Assembly (NCBI GenBank): GCA_033002965.1
Contig: JAURVB010014683.1
Location: 34,870-98,869, forward strand
Origin: Piper betle
Taxonomy: Eukaryota; Streptophyta; Magnoliopsida; Piperales; Piperaceae
Direction: 5' to 3'
Length of the DNA: 64,000 bases
Notes under the pieces: model-generated
What the model was told of the DNA's origin: nothing
What the model saw: only the letters and a program-made list of their open reading frames with translations
Database searches by the model: none
Translations under genes and position numbers: made by a program
Part shown: piece after piece, positions 24,440-37,900 of the stretch
Layout of the letters: each line of letters starts with the position of its first letter
Position numbering within the stretch: position 1 is the stretch's first letter

Positions 24440-25700
24440 CTAAGTACTAACCATGCTGCTCGAAGACCAAAGTCTGAACAATTCTGAAGAGTTTTTAAGT
24501 GGTTCCTGTCTTTCCCGTCTCCACAAGACTCGGATTGAATGCATTGCATTTTGCGTGAAACAAAGAGCCCAGCGCTTCAACAAGTGAGTGTCTATCTCTC
24601 GGTGCATACCAAAAGGGATGTATGTCATCTGTCAAGAAACAAATTAAATATCGGCTTCTTTGTAAAAGGAAAGTGGTTATATATTAAGACCCACACAACA
24701 AGATGCAGCAAAATGCCTGGCCTCGTGAGGGGTCTGCTCAGGAAGAAAAGAGCGGTTTGTCTTAACGATAGATACTTTTTAAATATTGAATCGCCAAGCA
24801 TGAATTGTGGAAAAGAGAAGATTAATGTTAAAAGAAGCAACGGATGCGTATTCAGTTGTCAAAGCATAGAAAAGGGGGAGAAGGGAGAAAGTCAAGAAAA
24901 CTTGCTTAAAAGAGTGTCCCTCAGAGGAAGGACAAGGAGTAAAGCGAGAGGGGTTAAAAAGTGAGGGGAGCTTGGAAACAGCAGGGCCAAATCTGTGGTC
25001 AAGTACTACGCAATCTTGCTTAGGAAATAGCCCCTGCCTTTTCTCCCTCGAAAACAAACAAAAGCTTGTTTTCAATCCGTATTTCAGCGCAGAGATTCTC
25101 TTCTCTGCATTGAAATACAGAATACCCAGAATCGCTAGTCTTGCACACATTACAGGCGCACAGGCGAAGCTTTCACACTTCTCACCAGTAGCTAGTATGT
25201 ATCTGTACACTTCTTCACCACAGCTAATTCTGTACACTAATAATGCAAGCAAGCGCGCTAATAATATTTTGTATTCATATAATATCGACCATACATATGG
25301 TGTAGGTTGGCTTTGATTACTGTAAACATTACTGTATGGGAAGCCGTGGTTTCTGAAAGATGGAGATAATGAATAGAATTAAGCAGGAATGAAGATATGG
25401 TGAATATCTGAGTTTGCAAACTAAATAATGGTTGGATGTTTGTCTGATTGGGCATGTGAATGAACAGCTAAGTGATTGTTCCCTTCATTTGTTTTTCTTT
25501 CCTCTGTTTTGTACATAATTGGTGTGGGACATTAAGATTTGTTTCTTTATTAAACAGTACTTGGCTGGTTTTTGAAGACACATTTTGGATCCTTTGTAAA
25601 TTATTCACCTCGACACTGCCCTTGTGCGGCTGCCGGTTTCCCAATTATTCTGTATCATAACAACTGTAGCCGTCATTACTCTCTGTACCATCCCTTTCGC
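24440..25700. other. Moderate-GC block with long overlapping ORFs, unrecognised
   Basis: Less AT-rich than its surroundings. It has a 141-codon plus-strand ORF (24539-24964, Lys/Arg-rich end) and a 157-codon minus-strand ORF (24779-25252) that overlap; neither resembles a known family. A hairpin lies at 25079-25118. It may be a non-coding transcript or a decayed gene; I cannot tell which. Confidence 0.25.
25079..25118. repeat. Inverted repeat, 17-bp arms
   Basis: GTATTTCAGCGCAGAGA and TCTCTGCATTGAAATAC pair at 15 of 17 positions plus one G-U, with a 6-nt loop. Too short for a typical plant miRNA precursor. Confidence 0.7.
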
Positions 25701-25739
25701 TCCTCACATCAATAAATCTGGCTGTCTCCAGTAATTAGT

Positions 25740-28380
25740 GCTCATTATAACATAGTCAATGATATAAATTATTGGTGCTCATTAGATTAGTTTCACCGTC
25801 TCTAAGTTTTGCGTTTTGAATTCCTCCCCCATCATATTAAATAAATTAGTATAAATGATATAAAATTTTTTAAAATATTTAATCATATTAAAATGAGTAA
25901 TATTTAATATATTTATTGTAAAAGTATTGTTAAATTAATTATTTTATAAATAAATTAAGTACACAAAATAATTATAAATACTTAATGTAGCCCGTGTGCT
26001 CTCTAACTAGATTTATTTTTCTTATTTATATTTATGAGATTAAAAAATTGAATTTTTTTATACTTGTTAGATAGCACATAAAAGGCCATATAAAATAATT
26101 ATAATTAATTTGAATACAAATATATTATAAAAATATTAATATTTTAATATATATATATATATTATACTAATTTTAGTAAATGGACTATTTAAAATTTTTA
26201 TATGATTTACGGTTATTTGATGCTAACAAAATAGGACACTAATTTTATTTTAACCTTTATTTTGTCAATGACTTAATTTGTTTCTGGTTGATTAAAATAT
26301 GCTCTTGTTTAAGTTGTTCAATGCAAGCGCCTCATTTTAATCTTGTTAATAGTCAAGTTGCTTCAACGAGACAGCTGGAAAGCCATAGTCAAATTCAACA
26401 CAAGGCAAACAAAAATATCGTTTGATTTAATAATCCACCGATTAGAGCTTATATACAATAATATGCACGCAAGGCCAATTATAAAATCACTATCTGATAA
26501 ACATGATTATTAAATCATTTTAAAAATATTTATTTCCCATAATTTTTTCGAAGATTTTGACTAGTAGTAGAAAATGGTTAATAAAGCGACAGTAGTCTGA
26601 TAATTGAACTTGAAGACAAGTTTAAAAGCAGCCGTGTCATTTAGCACTTGCCTATTCCCTGGTCTTTATTATTATCACAAAATATACCAATTATTATCAT
26701 TAGCGTGTCCCAAAATGTGCATGTACCCTCTCTTTTTTTGCCCAATTTCCACGTATTGATCATAAATTGCTAGAAGTTTGATCTACAACGAAAGGAAACC
26801 AACCAAACAAACTTTAGGAGTGACTTGTGACTCCGCATCTACTATACTAAAAAAATCTACAGACCAGTGCTCAATCCATCGTTAACATTGTCCTTCTCAG
26901 ACTCTGAAACAGTGTTGACAAGTGAGAGCACTCGCAGACACATTCACACGGTGCATGCAAACAACCAAATGGCAGGATATTGATGCGACTTTACTATCGA
27001 AGCTTTTATATATATATATATATACAGATACACCCAGCCATTTCCAGATAAAGATGAAGGTGACCCGCACCCTAAATGTTAGGTCACGAGGGAAATCATG
27101 CTCCCTGGTTTAGATCAATTTAGCAGCTGTGTCTGCTAATTATTGCTTCCACCCCAAAATTATATAACTTCTTTGGAGGACCCATTTTATCAAAAGGTCA
27201 AAAAGTTGGCACTAGAATTGAGTGATTGAACAGATGCCCGATAGTGTAAACAAAAGCGTCTGATGTCATTCGTCAAAACGAGGACATAATTTTGACTCTT
27301 CACCGTGGGTCACGGTGCGGTACAAGGCACGCAGTATTAAATTCAAATGGTTTGATACCATAGTTTGAAAAAAATTCAATTCAAACTTTAACTTTATATT
27401 AAATTGAGCTGAGAGCCTTAGGTTTGTACTGTATGAACACAGTTGGATTTCAAATTCGATATTTATTATAAAGAATAAAATTTTTGATCATATTTATTTT
27501 AAAATTTTTTATATAAATATAATTAAATTATAAAATATCCTTGATAATAATTTAAATAGAAATATGTATAATTAAATTATTTTTTATGCATAATTATGTT
27601 AAATTTTAAATATTTTAATTATAAATTAAATTTTAATATAAATTATACAAAAATATATCATTAAGTACAAATCAAACTAGCCTAAAAACAACTCGAATTT
27701 TAATCGCCTTAAATACTTATAATTTGACTCAAACTCATATCAAATAAATTGAATTTAAGCTCACATCACTCGATACGACTCGCCAATGAACACCCTTAGT
27801 TGGCATGATTATAAGGTTGAGGAGAGAAATATCAAATGAATAATGAAGTCATTAATTTTTTTAATGTTCAAGTTTAAGTACTTATCTTAAATTTAACATC
27901 GTCAATACGTATTAATTGCTTGTGAATATTCCTAAAGATGAAACTATACTTGACAATATTTTGTTATGATAACGATGTACTAGTTTACGAAAGTTGCATT
28001 GATGGGAACTAGAACCCTGCAATCAGTCGTCTTGATTAGTATAGAGTACATGTCAATGACATGGCATTGTCAAGCAAAAAAATTCAGTAGAACCCACATG
28101 TACTATCCAAGCCAAGCATTTTTGTACTATATATTATATATATTTGACAAAATATATTTTTAATCTGTCTAAAAGATACTTACAAAAATATTTCAATAAT
28201 TTCAATAATTATATTACAAAATTAGGAGTGTTTCCTAGAAAACCACTACAGCATTTCAAAGTTCTCCAACTCTACGTTGGTATGGTATATTTTTTTACAG
28301 TATATGGTTGACAATATAATAATAAATAATAAAGTAATAATTTGTAAAATTAAGAATCTCAACTCTTCTTCATCTGAAAT
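25740..28380. other. AT-rich intergenic DNA with repeat remnants
   Basis: No genes. At 27660-27800 the words AACTCGAATTTTAATCG, GACTCAAACTC and a terminal GAACACCCTTA resemble the right ends of the hAT-like family elsewhere in the window. A TA microsatellite lies at about 27007-27025. Confidence 0.35.
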
Positions 28381-30960
28381 TTAGCGGTGGCTAAGTGGCG
28401 GCACCCACGAAAGAGTGTTGCGCGGAGCCTGGCTGCCATTTTGGACCACAACAACTTGAGCAGCATCGCCGCCTGCTCTAAACCAGCAACACCTTCTATC
28501 AAAAATCAAAATTATGTTTAACTGGATTTTAAAATTGTAAATAAAAGATTCTGCATGATTAAAAATGGTTTGTTAATCATAGATATTTAATTAGTTACTG
28601 ATTAAAATATCATGATTTCCAACATACAATAGATTTTGGGAAAACATGTGCTTAAAAAAACAAATAAGAAAGAAAATCGAGGGAAGTTATTCAATTTAAA
28701 GCAGCTGGTACAATGCGGTCTTCAATTTTTTATTATTATTTAGGAGTGAAATTATCCTGAATTTAGAACTTCGAAGCAGAGACCGCTCGAACCAATTATA
28801 TGACTTGCCAAGCATATAAACAACTTGTCGTCTTCAATATGGTATGCAGAGCAATGTTTCTGCTTCATTTGTCTTCCACCAAATGGGCGGCCAAGGTCGA
28901 CGAATATACAATTATTTATTGTAAATGACAAAAAGAGTTTTTAGGAGGGTGACACAGTACTAGTATTAAATTGCTAATCGATAATTTTATGGCAAAGGTG
29001 GCTAGGGGAGAGGTAGCAGGGCGAGTAGAACAAAGTGGGAGAGTTACGATGAGTACGGTCTGGTTATGGATTTGGGGAGTGAAGCAATAAACTAAACTAT
29101 GCTCGGTGCTCCCTTTCTTTCTTCTTCCTTGTTAGACCAGCTACATGGGCAATCCCACCATCAAAATAGTCCCCCCAAGAACAAGGCTAAGGCAACACAT
29201 TGGAACTTTAGCGATGCTTTGGCGGGATCTGGGCACATGCTAGTGCCTCATGAGAAGACGAGACATCTCCCATGGCCCCCGACCTCCCCCCACCTCGTCC
29301 TCTCCATGATTTTCTTTGGATCTTTTTGCTAGAGATTCGACTCTAGATGATGATCTCCCTAGTCGGCTGTGCCCGTCACATACTATGTACCATGGTAGTC
29401 ACCTGTTTGGAACAGTACCACTGTAGCATTTTTTAAAACCTTACCGTCATTACTCTCAAGTAGTTTGTAAGATGAATGAATATGTAAACCGCATGCAGTT
29501 ATAATAAAGCCTGTGAAAGAACTTATTCCTTTTCCCATAAGCAAGAAAGACTGGAAAAAAGAGGGACAGAGCTCAAAATGGGTGGGTTCTAATAGAAGCA
29601 GGGGAGATAAATGATTTATGCCACATTAGTCGTCGCACTTGTGCCAAACTTTCTGTTTGTTTGCGTATAGTTGGTTCTGAGTGGGAATGGGAAAGGAAGG
29701 TAAAAGAAGCAATTGAGGATGCAGATAAGAAAGTGTCGAAATTCCTGTCTATATTGTTCATATATAACTAGTGAATCTGCAACCACCCAGTTTTCCTATC
29801 CCTCAGATCAATGAGGCGCGCACACACAAAAAAGCTTACTTGTAAGGTATTTTTCTTGTGTATTTTAATGCTTTGCCATGGAGTTGGATGAATGATGAAC
29901 GTCCATCGGCTTTTGTGTGGGTCTGTGGCATTTGCAGGAGCAAAAAAACAAAACCCCCACACATTTGCCATCCCTATGCAAAAACCATGTGATTCCTAAC
30001 TTGCCCGTCAAAGCCCGAGACTTTTTATCCCTCGTATGCCTCCCAGATGATTCTTAATCGAAAAGGCCAAACAGTCTTGGAACTTCGCACTTGTGCTCGC
30101 CAATGTGACTTTGCCCCGCTGCACCGGCCACTTGTTTCAACTCGTTTAATTCTGTGTCACGAGTTGTGGGCATTGAAGAGCGTAAAACGAGCTTGGCGTG
30201 ACCTCCTTCACGAGCTGGAACATGGCACAAGGGCATTTTGCCAAACTTACGCAGCGTTTCTTTCTCAGTTACGAACAAGTCAATCTTCAACACCTATTTT
30301 GTGCGCCGAATTGATACAGGCCGTAACTAGCGTCACGAGGTTGACACTATAGGATTTGACTTTGAGCTGTGGCAAGTCTTGGTTTGTTGGGCACTATCTA
30401 AAAGGCAGAACTATTATAGAATAAAGATCAGATCATGAGGCAACTGTATAACAAGTGATCAATTCTTGATTGCTGTCAATTTGTCGAAAAAAGTTGGGCA
30501 AGGGAGAAAAGGATATGTGATATTTCTTTGTCCTTGGTGGGATCCAATGAGAATTACAAAGATGATAATTTGATAGTGCAAGTGCTTGGTTCATTGATGG
30601 GGGGGGCCTTTTTGTGGATTAGGTTCTCCTTGGGAAAAAGATGCAGCTAAAAAGATCAGTGTTAGTGCAATACGGAAATAATAATATGCCTGCAGTCATT
30701 TTTTATTTTATTTTCAATCTCATATGAACACACATCGACACATCAAAAGAGAGGATGAATGAAAATAAAAAGAAGCTCGGTGGCTTCTCATTTACATTCC
30801 TTTTCTTCCACATCTTACAAAGAGCCACATAAAAAAACACAACCCTGATGCCTTCTAACCTGCAGCTTAAGCTATTTTCACTATATTAGATATAACTATC
30901 ATAACTTAATAGTAGGCAGAGATTAAGAAAAGAAGAAGGAAAAAGAGGCTCTTTTGGTTC
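28380..30960. other. Intergenic DNA, mixed composition
   Basis: A short GC patch at 28384-28490, then AT-rich DNA, then two moderate-GC parts with isolated ORFs (29099-29332 and 30047-30352 on the plus strand) that I do not recognise. There is no splice or domain evidence for a gene. Confidence 0.35.
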
Positions 30961-31079
30961 ACAGTGTGTAAAGCAGACTCCATTGCCCACTCTAGCAGAA
31001 CTAGCAAACATCACCATTCACCACCCACCAAAACAAACCCAATTTGCAAACACAGGGGAAGAGGAGGGGAATATGCTGA

Positions 31080-32992
31080 TCACATCACAGAGCAACTGTT
31101 AGCATTCTCGTCGCTGAAAAAGTGGGAGTACTCTGGTCCGGGCGAGTGATACTGTGGGTGGTACATGTATGGTGGCGCATATGTCACCGCCGGCGGTGGC
31201 CCATAGGCCACCGCCGGTGGTGGCCGCGCGTACATCATTGGCTGGAAGCCATTGTTGAGCCTTTGCTGCTGCTGCTGTTGCAGCTGCTGCTGCATCATCA
31301 TCGACGCCAAATACTGTTGCTGGTAGGGATTTGCCGCGGCCATCATCTCCGGCGCTGCCGCTGCCACCTGGTAGTTCACTGGCAGGCCATGGACTGCCGG
31401 CATGTTGCCGGTTGGTGGCATTTGGGGATTGCCCATTTGGCCGGCCATTGCTCCTAGGCCGGCTTTCATATCCATCCCAGCTAAGTTCCCACCACCACCA
31501 TTGCCCTTCTTGGCTCCCCCTCCACCTTGGTTATTGTTGTTGCCACCGCCACCACCATTGTTGTTGGAAGGGTTCTTGTTGTCCCCGCCTCCATTTTTAC
31601 CGCCATTCTTGCCTCCGCCACCTCCCTGACTCTGCTGGTTTTGGTTTGGATTTCCACCACCACCTTTTTTGCCTCCATTGTTGTTTTTCCCATCGTTATT
31701 ACCACCTTTATTATTAGGAGCATTCTTGTTGTTGTTGCCATTACCACCACCGCCCCCTCCCTTCTTGTCATGCATGGCTGGAGCACCAATCATGATAGGC
31801 AGGCCCTCGCCGGGAATAGAACCAGGCTTCATCTTGAAGTCCTTGAAGGCCTGGGCCTTCAACAACTCCTCGTCGTCATCATAGTCGTCGTCAAATTCAT
31901 CGTCGAACTCATCATCCTCGTCATCGAACTCATCTAGCTCGTCACTGAATTCATAATCATCATATGGCAAATTGAACTTCACAGACTTCGGATCCTTAAA
32001 TGGGAGTTTGAGATCCTTGTGCTGTGGCAGCTGCTGCTGCGGAGCTCCTTTCTGGTCTTTCACGCCCTTTTGCCCTTTCCCATCTTTTTGGCCTTTGTTG
32101 TTGTCAATCTGCACCTTCTGGAATTGGTTGTTGAGCTGGTTATTGTTACCGCCCTTGGGGGTAGACCATAGCTCTGCATACTTTCCTGATTTTGCAAGCT
32201 TTTTTATCAGGGTGGCAGGATCAACGTTCCCTGAAACCGTCACCTTCCCCTTCTCTGCATCAACGTCAGTGGTGTACACACCTATAGATGCAATCAACAA
32301 AACAAATCATATACTTGAATCAATTCTGAGAAAAAAATAATGATTCTTCCTGCAGATTCTAAGATGCAAAAAGTTTACAAGTACAGAGTGAAAATCATAA
32401 ATATTACCGCATGATTAAGTACTTAAAAGGACACATACCACTTTTACTAGCAATAGGTAAATTTTGTTTAAACTAATATATTAGATGAATATAACCCGAG
32501 AAAAATGACCGGCCAAGTCATGGAAGAGAGTCAAATAAATGTCCAAATCCAATGTTTTTGCAGACTTTAGCGGCTTCATCTATACAAATACACATTTTTT
32601 TTAAAAAAAAACAAGTACAAAAAAGGAGAGTAAAAACCAAGGTATTAGAGAATGAGATGACGTATCAGGAGCAACAAAATGACGATAGAAATTAATTGAA
32701 AAGACGTCGACGGCAAGATACAAATTGAGGAAGAACGTACCCTCAATCTTTTGCAACAATTTTTTTACTTTCTGCTTGCACCCATCACAGTGAATGTTAA
32801 CCCTGAGTACACAAGTCTGCAAGTGGGAGAAATCCATCACAACAAACACGAAAACGACACAGAGGTCAAGAAAGAAAAAAATGTCAAAGAATAAAAAGCA
32901 TCAAACATGATTCTCTCCCAACTAAGATTAAGTACCTGGATTTTTAAGAACTTGACATCCCCATCCTTACCCGCTTTCATCAAGTTATCCAT
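31080..32992 (-). CDS. HIPP: HIPP, heavy-metal-associated isoprenylated plant protein (three exons, 444 aa)
   Basis: Metal-binding, prenylated protein of the HIPP32/33/34-like group. Exons are 32936-32992, 32741-32816 and 31080-32281, with GT/AG borders, summing to exactly 445 codons with the stop. The HMA domain spans about residues 20-85, with the metal site [11 protein letters not shown] (Cys29, Cys32) split from the start by intron 1 and from the rest ([19 protein letters not shown]) by intron 2. Then come a Lys/Gln-rich linker, an acidic run of Asp/Glu at about 152-183, a long Gly/Asn-rich region (about 218-310), and a Met/Gln/Pro-rich tail. The last four residues, CSVM, form a CaaX box for farnesylation. 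Known members bind metals such as Cu, Zn or Cd and are tethered to membranes or found in nuclei. The ATG at 32992 is the first in frame. The gene looks intact. Confidence 0.95.
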
Positions 32993-33420
32993 AGAAAAAA
33001 CTAAGACAAAGTAGGAGATCTAGGAGACAAACAACAGCACAAACAGGAAGGTGACAAGTCTTAGAGAGAACTCCCTTCCAGGTGGGTTTTCTTCCTTCTA
33101 AACACAAAGAGAAAAGACAGAGAATATGTTGAAACAGAGGGTGGTGTATATTAACAAGGGACCTTCACACTTTACAGCTCGAGAAAACTATACTATGTGA
33201 AGGGAGTTGTAGGTGGTGGTGGGTAGGCTTGGGAATGCTCCTGCCCCTGCTTTCCACCACTCTCCCTAGTTGGTTTCAGGTAAAGTAGCAATCTTGGTAA
33301 CGCTTTGAGAGAGCGAGAGAAAGAGGAGAAGCAGAAAGAGGAGTGATGAGCAGGCCAACAATGGAAGGAGACAAGCAGGCCACAACAAGCTCTTGCTCTC
33401 ACTCCCTTTGGCCCTTTATT
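32993..33420 (-). promoter_or_regulatory. Likely 5' leader and promoter of HIPP
   Basis: Directly upstream of the HIPP start on the minus strand. On that strand it is rich in CT runs (CTCTCGCTCTCTC near 33310), as in many plant leaders. The 69-codon ORF here has no family signature. The boundary is a guess from position. Confidence 0.3.
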
Positions 33421-35755
33421 TATTACTTTTTCTCTGCTCCTATTTCAGTATTATTTCTCCCTCCTCCCATCATTTTCCAGTAACAAAATCATAAGCCTTT
33501 ATACGCTCACCGTCTCTCCTGTAAAAATGTACAAATCCTCGCAGGTACCCCCTCATGTTTTACCTCCCGCTAATTATTAAGAGAAATTAACAAGTAATTA
33601 ATAAAAAGATACGCTATTTACAATTAATTAATAAAAAGATACGCTATTTACAATTAAATGGTACTTTGGACAATTTTTGCGATTATATAAGGGTATAAAA
33701 ATACACTCATGTTTTAGCCTGGGTTTAGATAAGATTGACCGGCTTCAAACTAAAGACCCACCACCCAAACTGTTTTTTAAATAATTTTTTTACGAAATTG
33801 TTTTATTAAAAAATAAATTATAAAATAAATATTGAATCTTATTTGGCCGGATTTGAAAAAATTAATCACACAATAAATATTATTTGGATAATGAATTTTA
33901 AACAATCGTTTTTTTATAATTTATTTTTCAAGAATAATATTTTTGTAAAATATTTTTTTGAAAAATAAATTATAAAAAATATGATTGTTTAAAATTTATT
34001 TTTTAAAAATCAATTTTTTAATAATTTCTTTTAAATTCAGCCAAATCCAGCCAGACATGTCTTTTTTAAAAAATTATTTTCAAAAAAATAATTTTTGTAA
34101 AATCATTCAAAAAATAGTTTGGTTCTGTCTTAAAAACCCATTCTTATTAAAATATGAAAGTATTTTAGATATCAAATAAAAAATGACATTATATCATAAA
34201 ATTTATATAAAGTACCCTTGAATCGTTAATAATGTATCTGCTTACAATTTTATCGTAAATTTCTTAATTACTAATTATGGGGATTATTATTTGTTTACTA
34301 GTAGTGAAAGTTAAGTATAATATCCATAATAAATGGTTCATTAAAAAATAATAATCATTGTAATTTTATAATCAGGCAAAAATGATGGAAAGGTTTTTTT
34401 TCCAAAAATAAACTTAAGTAAAATTTATTTTTAAAAGTATAAATAGTCAGCTCAATCAAGTGAAAATGACGGAATAAATTTATGTTCCTAACTCTCTTTA
34501 GACAGAAAAAATTATATTCCAGCAAGTAACATTGCAAATTCAGCATGCATTCTTGCCAGTAAAATTTAAGGCGCTAAATCTCTGGTTTTTGTTTTATTGA
34601 ATTACATAGCACCTCATTAAGAAATTAATTATAGTTTGTATATGCGTAGGAAGATTATTCGCACATGTAATATTCACGACACAAAGGTAAATAAGCCACA
34701 CTTAATCGAACTCCATGGCCATGGTAAAGTGGCAAGGTGTAGAAAAAAAACTCGAAGTGTCTGTATCTATCAGTAAAATGCAGTATAGCACAACATATTA
34801 TGAATATCAGAGGGCTAAGAAGATCAGGTAGGTAAGCAGGTCTGAAGGTGCAATTAACGAAAGTAAGAAGGTAAGGAGGCGAGCCAAACGAGGGAGGTGG
34901 GTCAGGAGGGAAAGAAAGACTTGTCCATTTGGTTTCTGTTTCTGAGCAGACCTGAGGAGTGGCAATCACTTGCACTAGTATAAAAGACGAGAGGAGGCTG
35001 AAATGAAGTTGGGTCAGGGACAAGATGCACCCCCTTCCCCCCACTCTCTTCCCAAGTCCCCTCACAACTCACACTAAATGCTCTTAATGTCTTCTTCTCC
35101 AACCCCCTTCTCAAGACTCAACTGGGAGTTTCATTTCACGGCCCCCATCTCCTCTGCATTCAATGTCTTTTTCTGTCTTCTCATCAACAACAGTGTCTAG
35201 GATTCACTCCCTCAACTATCTCCTTCTTTGGTGCATTTCTTTCTCTTATTTCTCTATCTGTATCTCCTTCTCTCTGTCCTTAGCCTTGGCTTATTGTACA
35301 GTGGTGGGTGGGGAGCCCACTCTAACAGTGTCGGCATCTGGGCTTTAGCATATTTGTAACTCTTGTTCTTTTTTGTGGATTTCCCCCTTGCAATATGGGG
35401 TGGATTTCGTTTTCACCTGTCGGTGCATGCTAAGAAGATCTAGTCATTTGTTACCGGGCGGTTATAAGCAAAAACACCGAGGACATGTAGTTCCATCCAG
35501 CAAGAACCCATATGGGGGACAGGTTTCAACGATGTTGATTACCGCTCTAAGTTCAATGGAATTGAAATTTTGAGTTTCCTTAGCTGGATTGAAGTAAATT
35601 GATTAGTTTGTTTAATAATACAAAAAATTATGAAGATGGGACCACAGGTTGGATCCCCCGTAAGCGGACCTCCCTCGTGTGTCCACAATAAATGAAATTT
35701 CTACTTCTCCTTTTCCGGAGTTCGCTGTCCGTGGGGCACCGTGTGGGCACCATAT
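33421..35755. other. Intergenic DNA, no recognisable gene
   Basis: AT-rich to about 34640. A moderate-GC part at 34640-35580 has a 136-codon minus-strand ORF (34655-35065) with hydrophobic stretches but no known motif and no conserved-looking start. Read as non-coding or an unknown transcript. Confidence 0.35.
33597..33656. repeat. Tandem duplication, 30-bp unit
   Basis: Two copies of AATTAATAAAAAGATACGC plus TATTTACAAT in direct succession, nearly identical. Confidence 0.9.
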
Positions 35756-36440
35756 AACTAGGAAATAGGCTCTGCAAGGGAATTAATCTGAAAACAATAT
35801 TTTTTTTAAGATAAAATAAAAACAAATATAAAATAAAATATGAGATACCAAGAATTACCCTAAAGAAAATATTTCTCCTCTGAAATAAAAATAAATATTA
35901 AATAAAATAAGAGACATCAAAATAAAAAATATAGATAAAAATTTCCTCCAAATTAGAAAAAAAACTAACACGCTCTGATTAAGAAATTCTCTTACAATTT
36001 AAGTATCAAAAATATAATTTGAAAAACTCTCCCAAGACAAATTAAACCAACAATAAGATTTGAAAAATATAACTTTTGAAAAAAATTAATATATAAAAAA
36101 ATTAAAAAATAACATACACTTTAAAGTAAATATTGATCAACCTTATATTTTAGATTACGAGCTCCAATTTTAATTTGAGATGATAAAAAATTCCTTCAAA
36201 ATTCTTCTTTTATTAACCAAATGTGTTAAAAAAAATCTCAAGAAGATGTTTTGTTTAACATCAATAAAATTTTCCTTCATATAAAAAATATAAGTGAGAT
36301 TTAAAAAATCGTTTCATTAAACTTCTATAGAAAAAGACACAATAATACATAAACTATACAAAACACTAACCATTAATATAATAAAAAAATAAAAAACTGA
36401 CTATTGAGTTTTACAATGCGAATGAGTGAGAAAATCAACA
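35756..36440 (-). repeat. 3' LTR of the minus-strand copia element
   Basis: Matches 40105-40727 along its length (shared TTTGAAAAATATAA, CTAA/TCATTAATATAATAA and AATGAGTGAGAAAA). It ends in CA next to the purine tract. The left edge is approximate. Confidence 0.65.
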
Positions 36441-36793
36441 AATCATCCCTTTTACGAATTCATGAGCTAATTAGACATAATTAGTGACAAAGTTTTCCAT
36501 ACCCGCTCTACTACGACAAAATAAATACTTGTACTTTGTCACAATCTTAGTCAACATCTCTAAGACATTCTTGTCAATGTGAACTTTGTTCAACTCTAAC
36601 AACTTTTTCTCCAACATATTTATTACCTAGTGATATTAAACATCTAAGTGTTTACTCCTTAAATAAAAAATTAGAGTTCTTACTCAAATATAACATTTTG
36701 ATTATCACAAAGTACCACATATTTATCTTGAGTTATCTCAATTTTATTCAAAAATCTTTTTAACCATAGAAACTATTTGCAAACTTTATACTT

Positions 36794-37900
36794 TTACAAT
36801 TTGGACTGCCAAGAAATAGCACCCCCAACAACTGCTGAAGTAGACCTCATAGAATCAAGATCACCAGTCATATCTGCATAAGAATAACATGATTGTATAG
36901 GCTTACCTCCCCCAAAGTATAAACATTGCTTGGAAGTACGTCTCAAATATCTTAATATCCACTTAATTGCTTGCCAATGCTCACTGTTAGGATTAGAGAA
37001 AGGTTTTCTTACTACCCCGTCAATATATGCAATGTCTTGTATAATACAAATTATATCATACATAAGACTCCCTACAATAAGTGCATAAGAAACCTTCATC
37101 TCATATACCTCTGTTTCACTTAGCTCACCCTTTTTCAATTTAAATTGAGCTCCTATTGGAACAACAACTGGATTGGTTTCCTTCATGTTAATCCGCTCAA
37201 TTACCTTCTCAATGTATTTTTCTTGGGTAACCAAATCTTCTTAGCCTTTCTATCCTACCCGATGTATATGCTAAGAATTTACTTAACTAGATCCAAATCC
37301 TTCATTGCAAAGAATTTACCTAAATTTTTCTTCAAGTCTGCAATTCTTGATTTATCCTGTTCAAGATTCAATGTGTCATCAATATAAAGAAGCAAAATGA
37401 TAATGTCGTTCCCCCTAAATTTCTTAATAAATACATAATGATCAAAAAAGTTTTGTTGTAGCCTCGACTCTCTATAAAAGAATCAAACTTCTTGTACTAC
37501 TATCTTGCTTCAGGCCATACAAGTTTTTTTTCAATTGACACACCATTTATTTATTTTTTGTTCACAAAACCCTTAAGTTGTTCTATATACATTGTTTCAT
37601 CAAGATCACCATGGAGAAATGTAATCTTCACATCTAACTGCTAAACTTCTAAAGTCATATTTGTAGCCAAACCTAGCACACAGTAGATTGAAGACATTTT
37701 TACAACATGTGAGAAAAGTTTGTCAAAGTTATTACATTTCTTTTGTTTGAAACCTTTCACTATAAGTCTTACCTTGTACCTTGGTTGTGAGTAATCTTTT
37801 TCATGCTTAAGTCGATAAATCTACTTGTTCTTCAAGGTCTTTTTCCTCTTAAGAAGATTTACAAGCTCATTGGTCTTGTACTCATGCAATAACTTTAGCT
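36794..37900 (-). pseudogene. copia RT / RNase H remnant
   Basis: The open part 36794-37234 reads QEKYIEKVIERINMK, SYALIVGSLMYD, WQAIKWILRYLRRTSK and GGAISWQSKL, the C-terminal RT connection and start of RNase H. Further upstream on the minus strand LLLYIDDT holds the YIDD active site at 37375-37386. Frames change repeatedly, so no enzyme is made. Confidence 0.8.

Noticed and set aside
25079..25118. Hairpin as a microRNA precursor
   Set aside because: The stem is only about 17 bp with a 6-nt loop, shorter than a plant miRNA/miRNA* duplex needs, and neither arm matches a miRNA I know.
31122..31937. Several plus-strand ORFs of 70-136 codons opposite the HIPP gene
   Set aside because: They are antisense shadows of the Gly/Asn- and Asp-rich coding repeats of HIPP exon 3; no family features of their own.
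33597..33656. CRISPR-like direct repeats
   Set aside because: Just two abutting copies with no spacers in a plant nuclear sequence; a simple tandem duplication.
34655..35065. 136-codon minus-strand ORF with hydrophobic stretches
   Set aside because: No recognisable family, no clear start context and a competing frame; not enough to call a gene.
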